From: Verrucomicrobiaceae bacterium
GTDB taxonomy: Bacteria; Verrucomicrobiota; Verrucomicrobiia; Verrucomicrobiales; Akkermansiaceae
Reading direction: 5' to 3'
NCBI GenBank assembly: GCA_027486655.1
Contig: JAIXOR010000011.1
Coordinates: forward strand, 1 to 46,373
Length of the DNA: 46,373 nucleotides
The notes beneath the pieces are model-generated. The model did no database searches. It was not told the DNA's origin and saw only the letters and a list, made by a program, of their open reading frames with translations. This document shows positions 40,861 through 46,373 of the stretch, in pieces (the first letter of the stretch is position 1; every line of letters starts with the position of its first letter). The position numbers and the translations under genes are program-made.

Positions 40861-41370
40861 ATGCTTGCCGCGCTCTGCCTCACGGCCGCCATCCCGGCGC
40901 ATGCCCAGGCTCCTCCGGGCTATCCGCCTTCTTCGGTTCCGCCTGCGCCGCTGCTGGCTACGGAGCAGTTGCAGGAGCTCGTCGGGCGAGTCGCTCTCTA
41001 TCCGGACGTGATCAACCTGATGGGCGACGACCTTGACTGGACCGAGCCCCTCGGCCGGGCGGTCACCACCTCGCAGGCCGACTTGCTGGAAGCGATTCAG
41101 GTATTCCGCCGCAAGGCCGAGGCTGCCGGTAATCTCAACTCGGATGACAAACAACTCGCCGTGTTAAGTCGGGCAATGTCGCAGATCGGTCCGGCCAAGC
41201 CCGAAGTCATCTATGTGCCGGTCTATCAGCCTGCAACCATCGTTGGGTCGCAGCCCGAACTCGTAGTCACCTACGTGGCTTCGGCCTATCCGGTGTATTA
41301 CAACCCGCTGTCCACCGTGGCGGCCGCAGACGTTCAAACCGAGCCTTTGAATGACCCCATTCCATCATGA
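40861..41370 (+). CDS. Shortened DUF3300 exported protein
   Basis: A 169-residue protein with a signal peptide (AAIPAHAQ). Recognisable DUF3300 elements are ATEQLQELVGRVALYPD, NLMGDDLDWTEPLGRAVTTSQADLLEAIQVFRRKAEAAGNLNS and EVIYVPVYQPATI. Family proteins normally have about 50 residues between ALYPD and the next (F)PDVINLM motif; here the two motifs are fused into a single YPDVINLM. The usual long C-terminal region is also missing. I infer an internal deletion between two short PD-encoding repeats. The frame is intact and signal peptide and coupling to the next gene (ATGA overlap) are kept, so the product may still be used. DUF3300 has no known function. Confidence 0.82.
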   Translation: MLAALCLTAAIPAHAQAPPGYPPSSVPPAPLLATEQLQELVGRVALYPDVINLMGDDLDWTEPLGRAVTTSQADLLEAIQVFRRKAEAAGNLNSDDKQLAVLSRAMSQIGPAKPEVIYVPVYQPATIVGSQPELVVTYVASAYPVYYNPLSTVAAADVQTEPLNDPIPS

Positions 41371-41720
41371 AAACTCTCCTCACTCTTCCGCTTGCTATAC
41401 TGCTTGCATCACCTGCCGTCGCACAGGAAATCTCCGCCGTTCCGCCGATGCTCTTTCTCAGTCCGATTGAAGCCGCGGATGACTTTATCGCAGCTGCGAA
41501 AAACGGAGAACAAGAAGCCCACGGCGGTGAGTATGACTACCTCATCAACGGCCATTTTATCGGTGGCTTCGCCTTGATCGCATGGCCCGTCGAATACGGG
41601 AAAACCGGTGTGATGAAGTTCATTGCTAACCATGATGGCGATGTCGATGAAGGGGATCTCGGTGCGCATACCAAAAACAGCGCCGTGAGAATCACGAAAT
41701 ACCACCCGGACAGCAAATGA
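41367..41720 (+). CDS. Shortened DUF2950 exported protein
   Basis: A 117-residue protein with a signal peptide (LAILLASPAVAQE). It joins the N-terminal DUF2950 motif (FLSPIEAADDFIAAAKNGE) directly to the C-terminal one (GGEYDYLINGHFIGGFALIAWP, YGKTGVMKFIANHDGDVDEGDLG, ITKYHPD). Full-length family members are about 300 residues, so roughly 180 central residues are absent. DUF2950 genes usually sit next to DUF3300 genes, as here, and both are shortened in the same way. The product seems expressed as a secreted mini-domain or is a decaying remnant. Function unknown. Confidence 0.82.
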   Translation: MKTLLTLPLAILLASPAVAQEISAVPPMLFLSPIEAADDFIAAAKNGEQEAHGGEYDYLINGHFIGGFALIAWPVEYGKTGVMKFIANHDGDVDEGDLGAHTKNSAVRITKYHPDSK

Positions 41721-41759
41721 GCTTCGGCTGACAAATGAAATCTTGTAAGATCCATGCCC

Positions 41760-41781
41760 TATGGCGTGGAATGGCGCCATA
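41760..41781. promoter_or_regulatory. Inverted repeat upstream of the 41818 gene
   Basis: TATGGCG (41760-41766) and CGCCATA (41775-41781), separated by eight bases, lie 36 bases before the ATG at 41818. No T run follows, so an operator or a leader hairpin fits better than a terminator. Confidence 0.4.
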
Positions 41782-41817
41782 CATCCACTGTGTCCCTGAT
41801 CTGCCCGATACCTCACC

Positions 41818-42204
41818 ATGAACGAAGAAACCCGCCAGTCGTCTGTCGAACTCACTCGTCTGGTGTCTTATCTCGACAATCACGTCTCGATTACCGAGGA
41901 TGAGGTTCTGGAGAATGCTCCCAACGGCGTCAGCCTTAATCCCTCGTATCCAGTCAGCATCGATCTTGGTAGCGTCTTTGACAAGGCGCGCAAAGATGTC
42001 GGGTGTGGACTAGGAACTGCCGGATTCATAGAGTCCAGAGCAGCACCTGTGATGTCGGTCAATGAATTGTCGATGGCCTTTGAGGCGCTCGGCGGCGTCC
42101 CAGCCACCGAAGGCCTGACCGGCAGTGAATTCCAGTTCTTGAAACGTGCAAAGGGTCTGATCTTCGATGGATCGATAGACTTCCTGACTTACCACCATGC
42201 CTGA
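41818..42204 (+). CDS. Small cytoplasmic protein of unknown function
   Basis: A 128-residue soluble protein without signal peptide or membrane segment, the only such product in this module. Sequence features are NEETRQSSVELTRLVSYLDN, a VSITEDEVLENAP stretch, GCGLGTAGFIESRAAPVMS and a C-terminal KRAKGLIFDGSIDFLTYHHA. I recognise no family. It overlaps the DUF4239 gene by eight bases and therefore is probably co-translated with it. The frame is supported by this overlap and by the upstream inverted repeat. Confidence 0.7.
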   Translation: MNEETRQSSVELTRLVSYLDNHVSITEDEVLENAPNGVSLNPSYPVSIDLGSVFDKARKDVGCGLGTAGFIESRAAPVMSVNELSMAFEALGGVPATEGLTGSEFQFLKRAKGLIFDGSIDFLTYHHA

Positions 42205-42985
42205 ATTCCTCTTCCTGCTCCCTTTTGAAGCAGCGGCGCTGATTGTCATCGGCGGCCTCGCCTGTTACTCGCTCATCGGACTCGTGGTCACGCGCCGATG
42301 GATTCTCCCCCGACTCAATGTCCTGCCGGATGACTCCGACTTCACCGGCGCGATGGTGCAGGCTGTAATGGTGTTTTACGGCCTCGCGGTCGCTCTCGTC
42401 GCAGTGAGTGTCTGGGAAACCCACGCCGAAGTGTCGGGTCTGGTCTCCGAGGAGGCTACCCGAATCGCCGGAGTCTATCGTGACGTAAGCGGTTATCCCG
42501 AGCCGGTCCGCAGCCAGCTTAAGAGCGAACTCCACGGCTACACAGACTACCTGATTGATGAGGCGTGGCCACTCAGGAGCGAGGGAAAAAAGGCTGCCCG
42601 CGGCGTGGAGTGGATGAATCGATTCCAGGAAAAACTCTGTGGCTTTGAGCCCTCCACCGAGGGGCAGAAATGCCTGCATGCCGAGACTCTGGCTGCCTAC
42701 AACCGGCTCATCGAGGCAAGAAGACTCCGGCTTGACGCAATGGATACCAAACTGCCTTCGGAACTCTGGTTCATCGTCAATTTCGGTGCATGCATCAGCC
42801 TCGCCTCCACCTATTTCTTCAAGGTTGAGGATTCCCGTTTGCATGGTATTCTCGTCCTCCTTCTTTCGATCTTTATCGGCCTCGTCATCAGCATGATCCT
42901 CGCCTTTGACCAACCGTTTCTCGGTGACCTAGGCATCGGTTCGGATCCCTACCGTGTTGTGCGAGACCAATTGATGATCCAATAA
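42197..42985 (+). CDS. DUF4239 membrane protein (bestrophin-like domain)
   Basis: A 262-residue membrane protein with four hydrophobic helices: two N-terminal (about 8-30 and 55-75) and two C-terminal (about 190-210 and 217-237). A cytoplasmic-looking central region contains WETHAEVSGLVSEEATRIAGVYRDV and the PE..R..L...L..Y.DYLIDEAWP pattern of DUF4239. The C terminus keeps the family-type DQPFLGDLGIGSDPYRVV. DUF4239 proteins are thought to be bestrophin-like channels, unproven. Gene order 41818-42197-hydrolase-channel suggests a common transcript. Confidence 0.87.
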   Translation: MPEFLFLLPFEAAALIVIGGLACYSLIGLVVTRRWILPRLNVLPDDSDFTGAMVQAVMVFYGLAVALVAVSVWETHAEVSGLVSEEATRIAGVYRDVSGYPEPVRSQLKSELHGYTDYLIDEAWPLRSEGKKAARGVEWMNRFQEKLCGFEPSTEGQKCLHAETLAAYNRLIEARRLRLDAMDTKLPSELWFIVNFGACISLASTYFFKVEDSRLHGILVLLLSIFIGLVISMILAFDQPFLGDLGIGSDPYRVVRDQLMIQ

Positions 42986-42995
42986 TGATTTACCC

Positions 42996-44567
42996 ATGAA
43001 TTCATTTGCCAAGCTTTCCCGTTGTTTCACGCCCTTCATGGCGATCATGCTGTTGTGCCAATGCACCGCGCCGATCTCCGTCAAAACCGTGAAACCATCG
43101 CCTCCTGTGGGTATGGAAAGAGCCCATCACGCCGGCTTGATCGCCTCCATTCGTGAATTGTCGGCCAGGATCGCTGCCGGTGATGAGTCAGCCTTGGCAG
43201 CCTACAATCACCAGGTCGCCCGTTTGATCGAACAAATCGGACAATCCGGTTTGAATCCATGGGTCTCACCCGTTTCAATTGGGAGTGCCTCACGCACTTT
43301 CACTCTGAGGGCAAGTGCCCCTGGGGATGTCGATATCACAAAGGTTCGTCTTGTTCCCTCCGACACTCTGCGCTTCAAGGGCGACTATGCCGAAACCCGC
43401 TCGATCGTTGCCGGAATCGGCGCGCCTCTGGTGGCTGTATCGTCCTTCGAATCCATCGGGCACACTCGCATCCGGACGAATCAACCGGTTCGCAATCTTA
43501 CCGCTTTGGTCAGATTCAACGGATCCATCGCCTCGCTCGATCTCTACGATCCCTATCAGGTCGAAAGCGTCTTGTTTGACGGACGCAAGCGAGTGCTGGC
43601 CGCCGACTACAGCGCTGCCCTGATGTTCGCGCTCTCAAAGGCACGCATCGACAAGCTGGGGCTTGCCCGACTGCTCCGTCCTTCGAGATATGACAACACG
43701 GCACACCTCAACTTCACCCAGCCGTTTGACCCGAAGCGAATTCCTGTGCTGTTTGTTCACGGATTGGACAGCACGCCTGCCACTTTCGCACCGATGTATT
43801 TCCACCTGCTCGAAGATCCTGAAATCCGCCGCAGATTCCAATTCTGGGTCTTCAGCTATCCCAGCGGATACCCTTACCATTATTCGGCCGCGCTTCTTCG
43901 CCGTGAGATGGATGCCGTGAAACGGGAGTTTCCAGGCCACAAAAAGATGATCATCGTTGGCCACAGCATGGGCGGCATCATCAGCAGGCTGATGCTGACC
44001 GACGCTGGCGACCGACTGTGGGTGGAAGCCTTTGGCAAGTCGCCCGCGGAAACCCGAGCCAGCGGCCTGAGCCGCAATCTCCTCGAAGAGATCCTCATCT
44101 TTAATGACAGGAGTGAGATCGATCGTGCCGTTTTCTTCTCCGCACCCCATCGGGGATCCGACCTAGCGGTCAATCCGATCGGCAGCCTGTTTGCCCGGCT
44201 CGTACGAATGCCCGGGACGCTCGCCGATGTCCGTAACGTCGCACTTTCGCTTGCGACAGCCGATCAGGCCGGCCTTATCATTCAAGCCGCGCCTAACAGC
44301 ATCGGAACGTTATCGCCCCGCAATCCCTTCGTTCTTGCCGTGAACAGAATACCAATCACGCCAAGGGTACCCCACCACTCCGTGGTCGGTGATCGAGGGA
44401 AGGGCGACACGCCGGATTCTTCCGATGGAGTCGTCGCATACTGGAGCTCGCACCTTCCCACCGCCGCCTCGGAGAGGATTGTTCCTTCGGGTCACGGTTC
44501 TCATCAGCACCCTGAGGGAATCGAGGAGCTGCGCAGAATCCTCCATCTTCATCTCAAATCAAGATGA
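42996..44567 (+). CDS. Lipase-like alpha/beta-hydrolase lipoprotein
   Basis: A 523-residue protein with a signal sequence ending in a possible lipobox (LLCQC, Cys23). Residues about 30-235 form an N-terminal domain of unknown type. The alpha/beta-hydrolase core starts at IPVLFVHGLDSTPATFAP (oxyanion-hole HG), followed by the nucleophile elbow IIVGHSMGGIISRLM (Ser324), FFSAPHRGSDLA and a final GHGSHQHPEGIEEL with the likely catalytic histidine. It resembles PGAP1/lipase-type hydrolases that act on lipids or esters. Predicted to be anchored outside the cytoplasm. Its stop overlaps the ion-channel start by four bases (ATGA), a tight translational link. Confidence 0.88.
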   Translation: MNSFAKLSRCFTPFMAIMLLCQCTAPISVKTVKPSPPVGMERAHHAGLIASIRELSARIAAGDESALAAYNHQVARLIEQIGQSGLNPWVSPVSIGSASRTFTLRASAPGDVDITKVRLVPSDTLRFKGDYAETRSIVAGIGAPLVAVSSFESIGHTRIRTNQPVRNLTALVRFNGSIASLDLYDPYQVESVLFDGRKRVLAADYSAALMFALSKARIDKLGLARLLRPSRYDNTAHLNFTQPFDPKRIPVLFVHGLDSTPATFAPMYFHLLEDPEIRRRFQFWVFSYPSGYPYHYSAALLRREMDAVKREFPGHKKMIIVGHSMGGIISRLMLTDAGDRLWVEAFGKSPAETRASGLSRNLLEEILIFNDRSEIDRAVFFSAPHRGSDLAVNPIGSLFARLVRMPGTLADVRNVALSLATADQAGLIIQAAPNSIGTLSPRNPFVLAVNRIPITPRVPHHSVVGDRGKGDTPDSSDGVVAYWSSHLPTAASERIVPSGHGSHQHPEGIEELRRILHLHLKSR

Positions 44568-45592
44568 GACGCATGTTCCGCTTCATCATTTTCATCCTTT
44601 TGGTTGCCGTATGTCCCTGCCACGCAGGATCGCCCCCGGAGCGTGTTTTCTGCCCACCCGGCAATTCAGGCCCCGTCCGGGTCAATGTCAACTTTGCCCT
44701 TCAAGGGGTTAACGGCATTGATGACGAGGAGGAGACTTTCGGATTCAATGGGCTTCTCCAACTCTCCTGGAAGGATCCAAGTCAGGCCTTTGATCCGGTT
44801 TCCACAGGCACGTCCGAGATTATCCGGCAGGGATCTTATCAGGTCGATGAGCTCACCCCCTCCTGGTTTCCGCAGGTCTATCTTGCCAATGAAAGCGGAC
44901 TCTATGAAACCGATGCTGTCACGCTTCGCGTGAAGCCTGACGGTTCATGCACGCTTTCATGTTCCATCAATGCAATTGCGGAATGCCATCTTTCGATGCG
45001 GAGATACCCTTTTGACACGCAAGTTCTTGACGCGGATTTCAGTATGCCTGGATTCACTGCTGACGAGGTGGTTTTTGTCGCCGGTGAGAGCACGCTGGCT
45101 CCCGAACTAAGCCTTTCGCAGTGGTCCATGGATGGGCTTCGGATTATTCCGCTCTCATTGCCGAGTCCTGGTTTCACCGTGCGCCTCAAGGCCTCCAGAG
45201 ACCCTCTCTTCACACTTAGGCTGGTCGCAATGCCGCTCGCTCTGATTGTCATGCTCTCTTGGTCGGTTTTCTGGATGGAGCGCTCCTCATTGGGTGACAG
45301 GATCAGCGTGTCGTTTGTAGGCATTCTTACCGCGGTAGCTTACCAGATTGTCGTCGGAGACCTGCTTCCCCACGTTTCCTATATCACTGTGATGCATGGA
45401 TTCCTCAATCTGAGCTTTTTCGTCATGTGTGCGACGGTTGTCGTGAATCTCGTTGTCGGCGCATGCGATCGAAGGGGCCGGGGAGATCTGGGGGATCTTA
45501 TCGACCATCGCTGCCGGTGGATTTTCCCCATTACCTATTTTAGTCTTATTCCTGTGATTTTCTTGGTCGCTTTTCATTTGAGTTCCTCATAA
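44564..45592 (+). CDS. Prokaryotic pentameric ligand-gated ion channel
   Basis: A 342-residue Cys-loop-type channel subunit related to GLIC and ELIC. A signal peptide is followed by an extracellular beta-sandwich with WKDPSQAFDPVS, the hallmark RRYPFDTQVL (Y148-D151) and WSMDGLRI. Four membrane helices follow: M1 (FTLRLVAMPLALIVMLSWSVFW), M2 (about 246-268, DRISVSFVGILTAVAYQIV), M3 (MHGFLNLSFFVMCATVVVNLV) and M4 (WIFPITYFSLIPVIFLVAF). By eye M2 aligns well with ELIC, with Asp245 at -1' and Leu at 9', suggesting a cation channel. The cytoplasmic M3-M4 loop is short, as in prokaryotes. The first cysteine of the eukaryotic Cys-loop position is present (C141), the second is not. The ligand is unknown. 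Confidence 0.93.
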   Translation: MRRMFRFIIFILLVAVCPCHAGSPPERVFCPPGNSGPVRVNVNFALQGVNGIDDEEETFGFNGLLQLSWKDPSQAFDPVSTGTSEIIRQGSYQVDELTPSWFPQVYLANESGLYETDAVTLRVKPDGSCTLSCSINAIAECHLSMRRYPFDTQVLDADFSMPGFTADEVVFVAGESTLAPELSLSQWSMDGLRIIPLSLPSPGFTVRLKASRDPLFTLRLVAMPLALIVMLSWSVFWMERSSLGDRISVSFVGILTAVAYQIVVGDLLPHVSYITVMHGFLNLSFFVMCATVVVNLVVGACDRRGRGDLGDLIDHRCRWIFPITYFSLIPVIFLVAFHLSSS

Positions 45593-45606
45593 ATCAAGAC
45601 CCTCCC

Positions 45607-46191
45607 ATGAAACCAATCACCAGCTTCTTCACGGCTCTTCTTCTTGTGACATGTTCGTTTCTTACCTCCTGCGGAAACGATCCCGTTACCAACCTCAACG
45701 CAGCAAGTGTAAATCCTCGGCAACTTGCCGCTGAATCAAGATCCGCACTCGGTCAGTTGTATGCGAGAAACACCGCGGCCCGCCGCATGGGTCCCAAAGC
45801 CAAGGGCATTCTTGTTTTTCCAAGCATCGCCAAGGGCGGTTTCATGGTTGGAGGCATGGCAGGCAATGGGGCTCTCATCCGCCCCGATGGCACCATTCGT
45901 GACTTCTATCAGACCGCAGGAGCTTCCTACGGACTTCAGGCTGGTGTACAAAAGTACGGTTACGCCCTTTTCCTCATGGATGACTCCGCATTCGCCAACC
46001 TCAACCGTACGGACGGCTGGGAAATCGGTTCAAGCCCGAGCCTCGTCGTGGTCGATGAGGGGATGTCTTCGTCCCTCACGAACACAACGCTCCAGAAAAG
46101 CACCTATGCATTCTTCTTCAACCAACGGGGCCTCATGGGAGGCCTTGGGCTCCAGGGCTCCAAGATCACTCGTATCCAACCTCCTCGCTGA
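45607..46191 (+). CDS. SYLF-domain (Ysc84-type) lipoprotein
   Basis: A 194-residue protein with a lipoprotein signal (FLTSC, Cys22) and a SYLF/Ysc84 lipid-binding domain: ARRMGPKAKGILVFPSIAKGGFMVGGMAGNGAL, YQTAGASYGLQAGVQKYGYALFLMDD, EIGSSPSLVVVDEG and TYAFFFNQRGLMGGLGLQGSKITRI. Bacterial SYLF proteins are periplasmic or outer-membrane lipoproteins with a putative phosphoinositide/lipid-binding role. It starts 14 bases after the ion-channel gene and ends the module. The 85-bp repeat lies 62 bases downstream. Confidence 0.92.
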   Translation: MKPITSFFTALLLVTCSFLTSCGNDPVTNLNAASVNPRQLAAESRSALGQLYARNTAARRMGPKAKGILVFPSIAKGGFMVGGMAGNGALIRPDGTIRDFYQTAGASYGLQAGVQKYGYALFLMDDSAFANLNRTDGWEIGSSPSLVVVDEGMSSSLTNTTLQKSTYAFFFNQRGLMGGLGLQGSKITRIQPPR

Positions 46192-46373
46192 TTCATGATT
46201 ACGGCCCAGTAAGGGTTTTTGAAGAGCCTGAATGTTCGGTATTGAGAGCATTGTTCATACCCGCACCCGCAAGTCCCTCGCGCTCCACAAAACCCCCGCC
46301 GCTTCTCGGCCGGCTCCCTTCATCCGTCTTGCGCCGTCTTTGCGCTTTGCGGAGAAGCGGTGGCGTGAGGCGA
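46192..46373. other. Non-coding end of the window with repeat copy B
   Basis: No credible coding frame. It holds the second copy of the 85-bp repeat (46254-46338), followed by a low-complexity GCGCC-GTCTTTGCGCTTTGCGG stretch. No terminator with T run is obvious behind the SYLF gene. Confidence 0.65.
46254..46338 (+). repeat. 85-bp intergenic repeat, copy B
   Basis: Matches the reverse complement of 18710-18794 with eight mismatches in 85 bases and sharp ends. It begins 62 bases after the stop of the plus-strand SYLF gene and, like copy A, reads in the direction of the gene before it. Confidence 0.9.

Overview
The window looks like a piece of a GC-rich, Gram-negative chromosome, most plausibly a member of the Verrucomicrobiota (Akkermansiaceae such as Luteolibacter or Haloferula). 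I infer this from the mix of secreted proteins with tandem cadherin-like and calcium-binding repeats, an AtsA-type sulfatase, lipoproteins, outer-membrane barrels and LpxA. No marker gene fixes the taxonomy. I see no tRNA, rRNA, CRISPR array, transposase or phage gene.

Region 1 (1-1551) is the 3' end of a secreted repeat protein. Region 2 (about 1570-17941) is a surface-polysaccharide locus. Its first part (acyltransferase, rfbF, rfbG, a TylC3/NovU-type C-methyltransferase, a DUF4910 protein, a Gfo/Idh/MocA oxidoreductase on the opposite strand and an RmlC-type epimerase) should make a CDP-activated, probably 3-C-methyl-branched 6-deoxyhexose. Its middle holds a DUF5672 protein and four glycosyltransferases. 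Its last part holds rmlD-rmlB-rmlA-(divergent rmlC) for dTDP-L-rhamnose and ends with a polysaccharide-export lipoprotein followed by a strong terminator. No flippase, polymerase or initiating phosphoglycosyltransferase is present, so the locus must be completed elsewhere. Long C tracts sit at the 5' ends of several of its genes.

Region 3 (about 18000-25000) is mixed: a small lipoprotein, a lipoprotein fusing ankyrin repeats to an L,D-transpeptidase, a small conserved protein, a DUF4230 membrane protein, a large secreted calcium-binding repeat protein and an AT-richer orphan gene. Region 4 (25064-29278, minus strand) is a zinc-type ABC uptake operon: ZnuA-like binding protein, a small anchored protein, ATPase, permease and an outer-membrane protein with a His-rich loop. 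It is divergent from lpxA. A six-EF-hand secreted protein follows, then a 605-base non-coding stretch with an orphan minus-strand terminator that suggests a small RNA.

Region 5 (31531-46191, plus strand) is an envelope module in which almost every product carries an export signal: AtsA-type sulfatase, an unknown secreted protein, a DUF1254/DUF1214 protein, a membrane protein, two tandem choloylglycine-hydrolase-family enzymes, two outer-membrane 'transporter' barrels, shortened DUF3300 and DUF2950 proteins, an unknown small protein, a DUF4239 membrane protein, a lipase-like lipoprotein, a prokaryotic pentameric ligand-gated ion channel and a SYLF-domain lipoprotein.

Two DNA-level signals cut across the genes. 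The word TTCTAACAG recurs six times, mostly as the rare codon pair CTA-ACA. An 85-bp repeat (77 of 85 bases identical) lies just 3' of two unrelated genes, in the same orientation relative to each gene.
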